Shown one piece after another: positions 32,991 to 42,124 of a DNA stretch of 60,827 bases. This DNA comes from an uncultured Lachnospiraceae bacterium (GTDB lineage: Bacteria > Bacillota > Clostridia > Lachnospirales > Lachnospiraceae). Position numbers and translations under genes: made by a program. The stretch is from NCBI GenBank assembly GCA_910577105.1, contig CAJTMB010000019.1, positions 1 through 60,827 on the forward strand. Direction: 5' to 3'. Positions within the stretch are counted from its first letter, which is position 1. Each line of letters opens with the position of its first letter. The notes below the pieces were generated by a model that was given only the letters and a program-made list of their open reading frames with translations, was not told where the DNA came from and ran no database searches.

Positions 32991-35648
32991 TTATTGAATA
33001 ATCATATTCTCAAGCACCTTTGCGGCTTCCTCAATGGCCGAAGGAATTCCGGCAGGATTCTTTCCGCCTGCCTGTGCCATATTGGGCCTTCCGCCGCCAC
33101 CGCCGCCCACAAGCGCAGCAATACCTTTAATCAGGTTGCCGGCGTGTGCTCCCTGCTTTACGGCGCCTTCAGTAGCCATTGCCACCATGTTTACCCTGCC
33201 CTCAGATGCGGAAAACAGTACCACAACGCCTTCGCCCAGCTTTTCTTTCAAGGAATCACCCAAATCGCGCAGACCGTTCATATCCACATTTTCTACGGCA
33301 GAAGCCAGCAATTTCACGCCCTTTACTTCTTTTACCTGATTCATGACATCCCCAAGGGCTTCTTTTGCCGCCTTTGCTTTCAGGGATTCGTTTTCACTTT
33401 GCAGACTCTTTAATTCCGCCATCAGGTGCTCGCACTTTTCCACCAGGGACGCCGGCGTTGTTTTCACTGCCTTTGCCGCCGCTTCCATGGTTTCTTCCAA
33501 CTGCCTGTAATAAGCCAGTACGCCGTTTCCGGTAAGGGCTTCTATCCTGCGGACGCCCGCTGCGACGCCGCTCTCGGATACAATCTTAAAAATGGAAATC
33601 ACACCGGTATTGGAAACGTGGGTACCGCCGCAAAGCTCCGTGGAGAAATCCCCCATGGAAACCACGCGTACCTTTTCCCCGTATTTTTCCCCGAACAATG
33701 CCATGGCACCGGTCTTCTTCGCTTCCTCTATACTCATCACCTGTGTCTTTACAGGGAGTGCATTTGCAATCTGTTCATTGACGATAGCCTCCACCTTGGC
33801 AATTTCGTCTGCTGTCATGGCCGTAAAATGGGAAAAATCAAAACGGAGCCTTTCCCCGTCCACATAGGAACCTGCCTGCTCTACATGCGTGCCAAGCACC
33901 TCGCGCAACGCTTTCTGCAACAGATGGGTAGCGCTGTGGTTTTTACAGGTGTCATTCCGGTTTGAGGCGTTCACCTGCAAAGTCACCGTATCACCGATTT
34001 TTAACATGCCTCTTGTAACCCTGCCCACATGTCCTACCTTACCGCCAAGAAGTTTGATGGTGTCCTGCACCTCAAATTCACCTTCTGCCGTGGTAATCAC
34101 GCCGATATCCGCATTCTGTCCGCCCATGGTTGCATAAAAAGGTGTTTCCTTAACAATCACCGTGCCGGTTTCGCCGTCCGCAAGGGCATCCGCCAAATCT
34201 GTTTCCGTGGTAAGTGCCGTAATCCCGGAGTCATGGATAAGCCGGTCATAACCCACAAATTCCGTGATGATTTCCGGTGAAATCGATTCGTAAACCGTGA
34301 CATCCGCGCCCATATAGTTGGTTGTCTTGCGGGCTTTTCTGGCTTTTTCCTTCTGCTCCTTCATGCATGCCTCAAACCCTTCCTCGTCAAGCAAAAGCCC
34401 TTTCTCGTAAAGAATTTCTTCCGTCAGGTCAAGAGGGAAGCCATATGTATCATACAGCTTAAACGCTTCCTCCCCGGAAAGGACCTTTCTGCCTTCTTTC
34501 GTCATATTTTCCTCCAGTTCAGAGAGAATGGCAAGTCCCTGGTCAATGGTCTTGTCAAACTTATCCTCCTCCTGTGTAAGCACATTTAATATGAAAGCTT
34601 TCTTTTCCTCCAGCTCAGGATAACCGTCCCTGCACTCATTGATAACGGTTTCACTTAAATTTGCCATAAATTTGTCCTGTATGCCTAAAAGCCTGCCATG
34701 TCTTGCCGCACGGCGAATCAGTCTTCTTAACACATATCCCCTTCCTTCGTTGGAAGGCATAATACCGTCGCTAATCATAAAGGTGGTAGAGCGGATATGG
34801 TCCGTAATCAGACGGATGGATACATCCACAGCATCGTCCTTTTGGTATTCCACGCCTGCAATCTCACAGATGCGGTCACGGATGGCTTTCATGGTATCTA
34901 TGTCAAATACGGAATCCACGTCCTGCACCACTACGGCCAGACGTTCCAGTCCCATGCCCGTATCGATATTTTTCTGTGCCAGTTCCGTGTAATTGCCACA
35001 TCCGTCATTGTCAAACTGGGTAAACACATTGTTCCACACTTCCATAAAACGGTCGCAGTCACACCCCACCTTGCAGTCAGGTTTTCCGCACCCGTATTTT
35101 ATGCCCCTGTCGTAATAGATTTCCGAACAGGGACCGCAGGGACCTGCGCCATGCTCCCAGAAATTGTCGCATTTGCCGTTTTCATCACGGTAAAAACGGG
35201 TGATTTTTTCCTCGGGCACGCCGATTTCCTTTGTCCAGATACTAAACGCCTCGTCATCCTCACAGTATATGGACGGGTAAAGCCTGTCCGCTTCCATCCC
35301 CACCACTTTGGTAAGAAACTCCCAGCTCCATGCAATCGCCTCATGCTTAAAATAATCCCCAAAAGAAAAATTGCCCAGCATCTCAAAAAAAGTCAGATGC
35401 CTTGCCGTCTTTCCCACATTCTCGATATCCCCTGTCCTGACGCACTTCTGGCAGGTGGTGACCCGGCGCCTGGGCGGAACCTCCTGTCCCGTAAAATACG
35501 GCTTTAACGGCGCCATGCCGGAGTTGATAATCAACAGGCTGTTGTCATTGTGGGGCACCAGGGAAAAACTCTTCATTTTTAAGTGTTCCTTGCTCTCGAA
35601 AAAGTCAAGGTACATCCTTCTTAATTCATTTACGCCTACTGCTTTCAT
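32991..35648 (-). CDS. alaS: Alanyl-tRNA synthetase
   Basis: Charges tRNA-Ala and edits mischarged Ser and Gly. It has a class II catalytic core at the N-terminus (GMAPLKPYFTG, MLGNFSFGDYFK, GRGYVLRRLIRRAARHGR), an editing domain with HSATHLL and CGGTHVSNTG zinc residues, and a C-terminal DHHA1 domain with a Gly-rich GGGGGGRPNMAQAGG loop. It is full length (about 885). The start at 35648 has GGAGG upstream. Confidence 0.97.
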   Translation of the reverse strand: MKAVGVNELRRMYLDFFESKEHLKMKSFSLVPHNDNSLLIINSGMAPLKPYFTGQEVPPRRRVTTCQKCVRTGDIENVGKTARHLTFFEMLGNFSFGDYFKHEAIAWSWEFLTKVVGMEADRLYPSIYCEDDEAFSIWTKEIGVPEEKITRFYRDENGKCDNFWEHGAGPCGPCSEIYYDRGIKYGCGKPDCKVGCDCDRFMEVWNNVFTQFDNDGCGNYTELAQKNIDTGMGLERLAVVVQDVDSVFDIDTMKAIRDRICEIAGVEYQKDDAVDVSIRLITDHIRSTTFMISDGIMPSNEGRGYVLRRLIRRAARHGRLLGIQDKFMANLSETVINECRDGYPELEEKKAFILNVLTQEEDKFDKTIDQGLAILSELEENMTKEGRKVLSGEEAFKLYDTYGFPLDLTEEILYEKGLLLDEEGFEACMKEQKEKARKARKTTNYMGADVTVYESISPEIITEFVGYDRLIHDSGITALTTETDLADALADGETGTVIVKETPFYATMGGQNADIGVITTAEGEFEVQDTIKLLGGKVGHVGRVTRGMLKIGDTVTLQVNASNRNDTCKNHSATHLLQKALREVLGTHVEQAGSYVDGERLRFDFSHFTAMTADEIAKVEAIVNEQIANALPVKTQVMSIEEAKKTGAMALFGEKYGEKVRVVSMGDFSTELCGGTHVSNTGVISIFKIVSESGVAAGVRRIEALTGNGVLAYYRQLEETMEAAAKAVKTTPASLVEKCEHLMAELKSLQSENESLKAKAAKEALGDVMNQVKEVKGVKLLASAVENVDMNGLRDLGDSLKEKLGEGVVVLFSASEGRVNMVAMATEGAVKQGAHAGNLIKGIAALVGGGGGGRPNMAQAGGKNPAGIPSAIEEAAKVLENMIIQ

Positions 35649-35681
35649 GGGTTTGTCCTCCAATTCGTAATAACAATTTAC

Positions 35682-35690
35682 ATTATAGCA
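35682..35690 (-). promoter_or_regulatory. Extended -10 of the alaS promoter
   Basis: The minus strand has TGCTATAAT, an extended -10 (TGnTATAAT), 34 bases upstream of the alaS start. No good -35 is seen, as is common with extended -10 promoters. Confidence 0.5.
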
Positions 35691-35758
35691 TGAAAATTCA
35701 GTTTGTATAGCAAAATTTCAGTTTTGGCTTTCCCAAGACAGGCTTACCGAACCTTGAT

Positions 35759-35791
35759 GCACGTTACAAACGATATCGTGCGCATTTTTTT
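35759..35791 (+). terminator. Terminator-like hairpin between alaS and the acidic lipoprotein gene
   Basis: GCACG/CGTGC stem (13-base loop) then GCATTTTTTT on the plus strand. There is no plus-strand gene upstream in over 20 kb except distant ones, so this is either a leader attenuator of the lipoprotein gene or chance. Confidence 0.3.
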
Positions 35792-35883
35792 ATTGCATTT
35801 CACTTATTTTTCCCTCATAATGAATCTTGCCTATATATTATATTTTTGTACCAAATAAAACCATCTTATGAAGGAGGAATGAA

Positions 35884-37050
35884 ATGAAAAAGAAAGCTTT
35901 ATCCCTGCTGCTGATTGCAGCCATGACTGCCGCCCTGCTGACAGGATGCGGAAAAAATGACGGCGGCGCTCCCGCAGGACCGGGTTCAGCCCCGAATCCA
36001 TCCACAAATGACGAGCCTCTCCAAACAGGGGATTGGACAACCGAAACAGATGATGATTTTGGTGATTATGACGATGAGGACGATGAGGAAACGATACGTC
36101 CCAACGGACAAATTGATGAACTGTCATTTGAAGAATCTTATCATTATATCAACATTATTTTAAAAGCCTTCCAGTCTCTTGACACGGATACCCTTGCCAT
36201 CTATGCTGATGATGAGGAACCTCTCCAGTATCTGGAAATCATTAAGGCAGACCCCCGAAAAAAAGAATTTTGGGAAAAAACTGTGGGACAGTGGATTTAT
36301 ATTGAGGAAGAAGGCTCCCTCCTTACAAAATCCTTGGATTATATTAAGGCTGCCTGGTACACTGATTGTTGGAAAAGCAATGCGGAGATGACGATTTCCA
36401 ATGTCGAAGATATTACTCTGGAGCAGGCTTTTGAACTCTATGATACTTATTACGAAAAAGCGCCTTACATTATAAATGATTATTTTTTAATGTCAAAAAT
36501 ATGGACGGAGGATGGCTATGTAAAATTTGATGCGGATAGGGCATTTACATCTGTTGATGCTTTTATTACTCTCCATGGACTGATTGGTTATGGCGATGTC
36601 ATGAATGCCGGATTGCTTCTGTTTGGTGGTTTCTCGGCTTTTGACCTTGGTTACGAGCATATAGAAGAGGAACTTCCCCAGTATCTGGAATTTATGAACG
36701 GCGACGTAGAACGCATTACGAAAACCATACGGGAAATACTCCCTGAAGACGAGCTGGACGGCTACATATATGAATATATGGAAAAATATTTTGAATCCGA
36801 AGAATACCGTGATACGGTACAGGATTATTTTCAGGAAAATGTGGAAATTCTAAGAGATTTGAATGTTGTTTATTACTTTTTGCCTGTAATACCGGATGAA
36901 GATATTTATTCCGAACAGGTCTATGAACAGCTAAAAGGATACAGGATTGTGGAAATTGAAAAAATTAGCTGCTCCAGTAAATCTATGTCAAGTTTTAATT
37001 TTATTTCATATATCTATTACCAGATGAAAGATTTAGGCCTTTTGGATTAA
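35884..37050 (+). CDS. Acidic lipoprotein of unknown function
   Basis: The protein has 388 residues. A signal peptide with lipobox LLTGC (Cys near 22) is followed by a Gly/Pro/Asn stretch and a run of Asp/Glu (about 55-75), then a helical region of about 300 residues with many Tyr and acidic residues (for example YYEKAPYIINDYFLM). I recognise no catalytic motif. AAGGAGG precedes the start, and a bidirectional terminator follows. It is one of the few plus-strand genes and is monocistronic. Confidence 0.8.
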   Translation: MKKKALSLLLIAAMTAALLTGCGKNDGGAPAGPGSAPNPSTNDEPLQTGDWTTETDDDFGDYDDEDDEETIRPNGQIDELSFEESYHYINIILKAFQSLDTDTLAIYADDEEPLQYLEIIKADPRKKEFWEKTVGQWIYIEEEGSLLTKSLDYIKAAWYTDCWKSNAEMTISNVEDITLEQAFELYDTYYEKAPYIINDYFLMSKIWTEDGYVKFDADRAFTSVDAFITLHGLIGYGDVMNAGLLLFGGFSAFDLGYEHIEEELPQYLEFMNGDVERITKTIREILPEDELDGYIYEYMEKYFESEEYRDTVQDYFQENVEILRDLNVVYYFLPVIPDEDIYSEQVYEQLKGYRIVEIEKISCSSKSMSSFNFISYIYYQMKDLGLLD

Positions 37051-37066
37051 ACAAAGTCCCAAAAAC

Positions 37067-37101
37067 AAAAGAGGGCATCGGAAATGCCGATACCCTCTTT
37101 T
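37067..37101. terminator. Bidirectional terminator between the lipoprotein gene and glyS
   Basis: AAAAGAGGG/CCCTCTTTT outer stem with inner ATCGG/CCGAT. T-runs occur in both reading directions. It serves the convergent pair. Confidence 0.88.
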
Positions 37102-37108
37102 CATTTGA

Positions 37109-38497
37109 TTAAAATGCAAATTTTTCCGCAAAATAAGCGTCCAGTTCGGAAACCGCCACTCTCTCCTGCTCCATGGAATCACGGAAACGCACGGTCACGC
37201 AGCCGTCTGTTTCGGAGTCAAAATCATAGGTGATGCAAAAAGGCGTACCGATTTCATCCTGCCTGCGGTAACGCTTGCCGATGGCGCCCCTGTCGTCAAA
37301 CTCACAGTTATATTTTTTGGACAATTCCGCATAAATCTTTTCCGCTCCTTCATTCAGCTTTTTGGAAAGCGGCAGCACGCCAATCTTCACGGGTGCAAGG
37401 GCGGGATGGAAATGCAGCACGGTGCGCACATCCCCTCCCTCCAGTTCTTCTTCGTCATATGCCGCGCACAAAAAGGCAAGCACGACGCGGTCAGCCCCGA
37501 GGGACGGCTCGATAACGTACGGTATGTACTTCTCATTTTTGGAATCGTCAAAATAAGACATATCCTGCCCGGAAGTATCCTGATGCTGTTTTAAATCATA
37601 GTCGGTTCTGTCTGCAATACCCCACAGTTCTCCCCAGCCGAACGGGAACAAAAATTCTATGTCGGTGGTGCCTTTGCTGTAAAAGCAAAGTTCCTCCGGG
37701 CTGTGGTCGCGCATGCGGATTTCATCTTCCTTCATGCCAAGGCTTAACAGCCAGTCTCTGCAAAAAGCCCTCCAATATTGGAACCACTCCAGGTCGGTGC
37801 CCGGTTCACAGAAAAATTCCAGCTCCATCTGCTCAAATTCCCTCGTACGGAAGGTAAAATTACCCGGCGTGATTTCGTTCCGGAAAGACTTTCCAATCTG
37901 GCCGATGCCGAAGGGCAGCTTTTTGCGGGAAGTCCTCTGCACGTTTTTGAAATTCACAAAAATACCCTGTGCGGTTTCCGGCCTCAGGTACACGGTGTTT
38001 TTAGCATCCTCCGTTACACCCTGAAAAGTCTTGAACATGAGGTTAAACTGCCTGATATCGGTAAAATTGTGTTTACCGCAGGTTGGACAGCAAATCCCTT
38101 TCTCCTCCACAAACCCCTTCATCTTTTCCTGACTCCACGCATCCACGCTTTCTTCCAGTTTGATATTGTTTTCTTCACAATAATCTTCTATCAGCTTATC
38201 CGCGCGGAAGCGTTCGTGACATTCCTTACAGTCCATCAGCGGGTCGGAAAATCCACCCAGATGACCGCTTGCCACCCACGTCTGAGGATTCATGAGAATC
38301 GCACAGTCCACACCCACGTTGTTGGGATTTTCCATAATAAACTTCTGCCACCATGCCTTTTTGACATTGTTTTTCAGTTCTACTCCCAGATTCCCATAAT
38401 CCCAGGTATTGGCAAGCCCACCGTAAATTTCGGAGCCGGGGTACACAAATCCCCTTGCCTTTGCCAATGCCACTATTTTTTCCATCGTTTTTTCCAT
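37109..38497 (-). CDS. glyS: Glycyl-tRNA synthetase, homodimeric class II type
   Basis: Charges tRNA-Gly. It begins with FVYPGSEIYGGLANTWDYG and has motif 2 FRNEITPGNFTFRTREFEQME, the zinc-like CCPTCGKHN insertion and a C-terminal anticodon-binding domain (VKIGVLPLSKKL). At 462 residues it is the eukaryote-like alpha2 type. It lies 13 bases after an unknown lipoprotein gene, so it is probably cotranscribed; I see no T-box in that gap. Confidence 0.96.
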   Translation of the reverse strand: MEKTMEKIVALAKARGFVYPGSEIYGGLANTWDYGNLGVELKNNVKKAWWQKFIMENPNNVGVDCAILMNPQTWVASGHLGGFSDPLMDCKECHERFRADKLIEDYCEENNIKLEESVDAWSQEKMKGFVEEKGICCPTCGKHNFTDIRQFNLMFKTFQGVTEDAKNTVYLRPETAQGIFVNFKNVQRTSRKKLPFGIGQIGKSFRNEITPGNFTFRTREFEQMELEFFCEPGTDLEWFQYWRAFCRDWLLSLGMKEDEIRMRDHSPEELCFYSKGTTDIEFLFPFGWGELWGIADRTDYDLKQHQDTSGQDMSYFDDSKNEKYIPYVIEPSLGADRVVLAFLCAAYDEEELEGGDVRTVLHFHPALAPVKIGVLPLSKKLNEGAEKIYAELSKKYNCEFDDRGAIGKRYRRQDEIGTPFCITYDFDSETDGCVTVRFRDSMEQERVAVSELDAYFAEKFAF

Positions 38498-38510
38498 AAT
38501 ATTTTCCTCC

Positions 38511-39161
38511 CTATTTCATAAGAATGTAAGTCAGTTCACCTTTCCAGTTAAGGTCCGAAGGGTTTTCGGGTCCCGGTATGGTAACTGCCTTTGCCCCTGC
38601 AAGTACGGTTCCCTCCGTCATATATTGTACCTTTTCCGGCACAACCACCTGCGACACCTGCGCACTCTGACGCACAATCAGAATATGCATATCTTTCATT
38701 CCAAGAATATCGGCTTCCCCTATTTTTTTAGTACCGTCGGACGCACTGACCAATTCCACATCCAGTGAAAATCCCGCCGTCTGTGCCTGTTCCACGGTTC
38801 CGTAAAACAACTCCGCGCCGTTAAATGCTTCATAGTCCTCACATGTGGCAAACTGCACGGAAACCAGAACCTTCTCCTCTTCCTCGCCATAAGGCTTTAA
38901 ATCCGCCAGTGCCACCGCTTCCGGATGTATCCGGTTGTAATCGTCAATTTCCGCCTGCACCATTTCCTGCAAGGCGTCTATTGCATAAAAATCCTTGTCA
39001 AAGTCCTCCACTATATTGCTGGTAACCCTGCCGTTTTTGTCTACCTGAAGATTGGTAACCTGCACGCCGTCTTCCATTTCCCCGCATCCTGCAAGAAACA
39101 CACAGGCGCACAGTATGGAAAACAAGACTGCCGGTCTGCCGGCATACTTCTTTACACGCAT
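38511..39161 (-). CDS. Lipoprotein of unknown function upstream of glyS
   Basis: The protein has 216 residues. The lipobox is VFLAGC (Cys near 26). The mature part has the repeated theme VQVTNLQVDKNGRVTSNIVE and a mixed alpha/beta pattern; no enzyme motif is seen. AAGGAGAG precedes the start. Its coupling to glyS is conserved enough in spacing to suggest one transcript from the promoter at 39215-39243. Confidence 0.78.
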   Translation of the reverse strand: MRVKKYAGRPAVLFSILCACVFLAGCGEMEDGVQVTNLQVDKNGRVTSNIVEDFDKDFYAIDALQEMVQAEIDDYNRIHPEAVALADLKPYGEEEEKVLVSVQFATCEDYEAFNGAELFYGTVEQAQTAGFSLDVELVSASDGTKKIGEADILGMKDMHILIVRQSAQVSQVVVPEKVQYMTEGTVLAGAKAVTIPGPENPSDLNWKGELTYILMK

Positions 39162-39214
39162 ACGATACTCTCCTTTTTTGCCGCTTTCGGACTCCTGTTC
39201 AAAACGCTTTCCTT

Positions 39215-39243
39215 ATTATAGCGAAATTGCCATTTTTTTTCAA
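39215..39243 (-). promoter_or_regulatory. Promoter of the lipoprotein-glyS operon
   Basis: TTGAAA (39243-39238) and TATAAT (39220-39215) are separated by 17 bases. The -35 overlaps the recO stop codon. Confidence 0.75.
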
Positions 39244-39890
39244 CAAAGACTTTCTAATATTTCCAGACTTTTAAACTGCCTGTCCATAAAACGCTTCCGG
39301 TACAAGGCGGAAACGGCAAGCAGCTCTTCCAGAACTTCTTCTGACACCGTAAACGTATATAATTTTTCAACCGGAACTTTTTCGATAAAACGCATGGCAT
39401 ATTCCGTGGATTCCATCAGCCCCGCATCCGGCAGAATGCCGGGATATTCTCCGTTTACCACAAGCGTCTTCAATTCATAAATACACCTTACCAGTTCATT
39501 GCCGATTGACGGGTGGAGCAATGCCCGAAATGACTGGTACAACAACTTCAGCATTTCCTTTTCATCATTGTTTTCCCTCGTATAATAGTCCGCGATTTCC
39601 AGAAAATACATGCCGTAATAAGCGCCTATGTAATCCGTCCTTAAACTTTCAAAGTACTGGCTGATTTCCGCTTCCGCAATCGTATAGGAACTTTTTCCTT
39701 CATACAACTTAAATTTTCCGAAAGAAAAAGGGTTGGTCGCTGCCATGAAACGGCTGCCAGGCCGTCTCGCTCCTTTTGCAAAAGCAGAAATCTTCCCTCT
39801 TTCTTTCGTCAATATACATACCCGCCTGTCATACTCACCTACAGGAATCTGGCTCAGTACCATTCCCGTCACCATGCATAAATCCTGCAT
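39240..39890 (-). CDS. recO: DNA repair protein RecO
   Basis: This is a recombination mediator that loads RecA with RecR. The N-terminal OB fold has the family start (VLSQIPVGEYDRRVCILTKE followed by RGKISAFAKGARRPGSR), then a helical domain (YYGMYFLEIADYYT). At 216 residues it is short, and no CxxC zinc motif is seen in the C-terminal part. It overlaps the YqzL-like gene by 56 bases; GGGGAG precedes this ATG. Confidence 0.9.
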   Translation of the reverse strand: MQDLCMVTGMVLSQIPVGEYDRRVCILTKERGKISAFAKGARRPGSRFMAATNPFSFGKFKLYEGKSSYTIAEAEISQYFESLRTDYIGAYYGMYFLEIADYYTRENNDEKEMLKLLYQSFRALLHPSIGNELVRCIYELKTLVVNGEYPGILPDAGLMESTEYAMRFIEKVPVEKLYTFTVSEEVLEELLAVSALYRKRFMDRQFKSLEILESLC

Positions 39891-40038
39891 AAGGGTATTC
39901 TCCCCTCACTTTTTCTTCCTGTTCCCCAAAGGTATTTTGGCAAACCTCATTTTCGCTTCCTGCCCTGCCGGCATAGGCCAGATAATCCTCCACACGGCCG
40001 CTCGCCATAAACTGCTTCCAGTAGTTTTCGTCGTTCAT
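39835..40038 (-). CDS. YqzL-like small protein between era and recO
   Basis: The protein has 67 residues. The first 24 residues (WKQFMASGRVEDYLAYAG) resemble the short YqzL protein that sits between era and recO in Firmicutes (W.lF..tG.ieaYL.Y); the remaining 40 residues look unconserved. AAGGGGG precedes the ATG. Its 3' end overlaps recO by 56 bases in another frame. Function unknown. Confidence 0.65.
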   Translation of the reverse strand: MNDENYWKQFMASGRVEDYLAYAGRAGSENEVCQNTFGEQEEKVRGEYPYAGFMHGDGNGTEPDSCR

Positions 40039-40105
40039 CTTAAGCCCCCTTAATCTTGCTTCGCACTACAACAATTAGGGTTCGCTTATTTTGATTTTCT
40101 ATTCG

Positions 40106-41017
40106 TCATTTGAAGGTATCTTTTTCATTGTAGCCAAAGTTTTTCAAAAGGAAATCACTGTCACGCCAGTCCTTCTTTACCTTTACCCACAGCTGAAGAT
40201 TTGCCTGTTTTTCCAGCAAATCCTCAATTTCCGGCCTGGCAAGGGAGCCTATTTTTTTGAGCATGGCGCCGCCCTTGCCGATGATAATACCCTTATGGGA
40301 ATCACGCTCGCATACAATCGTGGCCTCGATGTCCACGATATTTTTCCTGTATTTCAGGCTTTCGATGCTGACCGCCACTCCATGGGGAATTTCTTCCTCC
40401 AAAAGCCTTAAAGCCTTTTCCCTGATAAGTTCCGCCACAATCTGGCGCAGGGGCTGGTCCGTAATGGTGTCCTCATCATAAAAAGCAGGCCCGTACGGAA
40501 GATACTTCATAATACACTTTATCAGTTCTTCCGTATTTCTGGCCTTCAGGGCGGATACAGGCACCACTTCCGCAAAATCCAGCTCTTTGCGGTAGGTGTC
40601 AATGTATCCGTAAAGCTGCTCCTTTTTAACGGTATCAATCTTGTTGATAACCAGGATAACGGGAGTTTTAACCTTTTTTAACTGCTCTATGATATGGCGC
40701 TCCCCTGCTCCTATAAAGCCGGAAGGCTCTACCAGCCAGAGTATCACGTCCACCTCGGACAACGTTTTTTCGGCAATATTCACCATATAATTTCCCAGCT
40801 TGTTTTTTGCTTTGTGAATGCCCGGCGTATCCAGAAAAACTATCTGCCCCTCCTCAGAGGTGTAAACCGTCTGGATACGGTTCCTTGTTGTCTGCGGTTT
40901 ATTTGACGTGATGGCTATTTTCTGCCCTATCAGACAATTCATCAATGTGGACTTTCCCACATTGGGCCTACCAATCAATGTGACAAAACCTGATTTAAAT
41001 GCTGCATTTTCCTTCAT
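40106..41017 (-). CDS. era: GTPase Era
   Basis: This is a GTPase for 16S rRNA maturation and 30S assembly. G motifs: GRPNVGKST (G1), DTPGIHKAKN (G3), NKIDTV (G4), VSALKARN (G5). A C-terminal KH domain (ATIVCERDSHKGIIIGKGGA) follows. It begins directly after the stop of the DUF4349 gene. Confidence 0.97.
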   Translation of the reverse strand: MKENAAFKSGFVTLIGRPNVGKSTLMNCLIGQKIAITSNKPQTTRNRIQTVYTSEEGQIVFLDTPGIHKAKNKLGNYMVNIAEKTLSEVDVILWLVEPSGFIGAGERHIIEQLKKVKTPVILVINKIDTVKKEQLYGYIDTYRKELDFAEVVPVSALKARNTEELIKCIMKYLPYGPAFYDEDTITDQPLRQIVAELIREKALRLLEEEIPHGVAVSIESLKYRKNIVDIEATIVCERDSHKGIIIGKGGAMLKKIGSLARPEIEDLLEKQANLQLWVKVKKDWRDSDFLLKNFGYNEKDTFK

Positions 41018-42091
41018 TTACTGATTTCCCCTGTTTTCTTTTGCCTGCCCTTCCAAAGGCGCACCGGTTTGCATCTGCCCGTTTGGAAGTCGGCCGGCTT
41101 CCTGCATCCTTCGCATGCATTCCTGCTGTTCCTGCATAAGCCGTGCCTGTTTTTTTACCCTTTTCGCAGTGCCGCGCCGTACGCTGACTACAATTATAAC
41201 TACCATAAGAAGGATAATGACTGCAAAAAGAAGCAGATAAGGAAGCGTCGTAACAAACAGGACAAAAAATTCCCTGATTCCAAATCCGATATTCTTGACA
41301 CTGTCCATAAAACCGTCTGCGATACGCTCCCATGTGGTCTTTTCTTCCACCTCCACCGGTGTCAGTTCCACAACCTCCTGGATGCTTAAGCAGACCGTGC
41401 TGTATTCTATCTGATTGTCATAAGTACGCAGCTGCCTTTCCATGCTTTCCAGCTGATACCGGATATCGGAAAGCCTGCTTTCCAGGGTAAGGATTTCATC
41501 CAGGGACTGCGCCTGTTCCAACAGGGCAAGCAGTCTCTCCTGTTCTACCAGAAGCACATCCTTATGGCTCTCCAAATCCACATAGTCCAGTGTCACATCT
41601 TTTTCCTGTTCATTACGTCTGACAATATTGCTGTAATCCGCCACCTCAACAAGAAACCCGTCCAGTTTATCCTTGGGAATACGAAGGGTCAGGCTGGCGT
41701 TTCTGTCATTCCTGTAACCATAACCGGTATAATTGTTGTAACTGCTTCCGTTATAGACATTTAATGCCTCCACATATCCACCGGATTCCAGGGTTTTTTC
41801 TTTGACATAAGAGAGCAGATTATCAAATTCCATGGTCTCCACATCCATGTCCACGGTCCGAATCAGCTTCCTCCCTGCGCGTACACTATCCGACGGCATA
41901 GTTTCTGCACCGGCATCGAACCCGTCATTGCTGTACTCCCCCTCTGCATAAATGCCGCCTATATCTTCCGTTACATAATTTTGCACACCGTCAGGACTGT
42001 ACGAGGCCGAAGGCGAACTGCTGCTTCCGCATCCTGCCAGTACTATAGCCAATATCAAAAATACAACTGCCTTTTTACCTGCTCCTTCCAT
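41018..42091 (-). CDS. DUF4349 lipoprotein with C-terminal membrane helix
   Basis: The protein has 357 residues. Signal peptide and lipobox VLAGC (Cys near 21), then a DUF4349 domain (about 70-270) containing ASLTLRIPKDKLDGF and a coiled-coil hinge LESHKDVLLVEQERLLALLE. A transmembrane helix (about 285-310) is followed by a Gln/Arg-rich tail. The family is of unknown function, often near envelope genes. The stop codon abuts the era start. Confidence 0.85.
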   Translation of the reverse strand: MEGAGKKAVVFLILAIVLAGCGSSSSPSASYSPDGVQNYVTEDIGGIYAEGEYSNDGFDAGAETMPSDSVRAGRKLIRTVDMDVETMEFDNLLSYVKEKTLESGGYVEALNVYNGSSYNNYTGYGYRNDRNASLTLRIPKDKLDGFLVEVADYSNIVRRNEQEKDVTLDYVDLESHKDVLLVEQERLLALLEQAQSLDEILTLESRLSDIRYQLESMERQLRTYDNQIEYSTVCLSIQEVVELTPVEVEEKTTWERIADGFMDSVKNIGFGIREFFVLFVTTLPYLLLFAVIILLMVVIIVVSVRRGTAKRVKKQARLMQEQQECMRRMQEAGRLPNGQMQTGAPLEGQAKENRGNQ

Positions 42092-42124
42092 ATTTATTCC
42101 TCCCTGTTTTTTGCTTTAAACCTG

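Noticed and set aside
35649..35883. Possible T-box riboswitch upstream of alaS
   Set aside because: The alaS leader is too short (promoter -10 is 34 bases before the start) and no AGGGTGGNACCGCG-like box is seen on either strand.
38498..39239. Possible T-box upstream of glyS
   Set aside because: Only 13 bases separate glyS from the lipoprotein gene, and the promoter at 39215-39243 leaves a leader of about 50 bases. No T-box motif is present.
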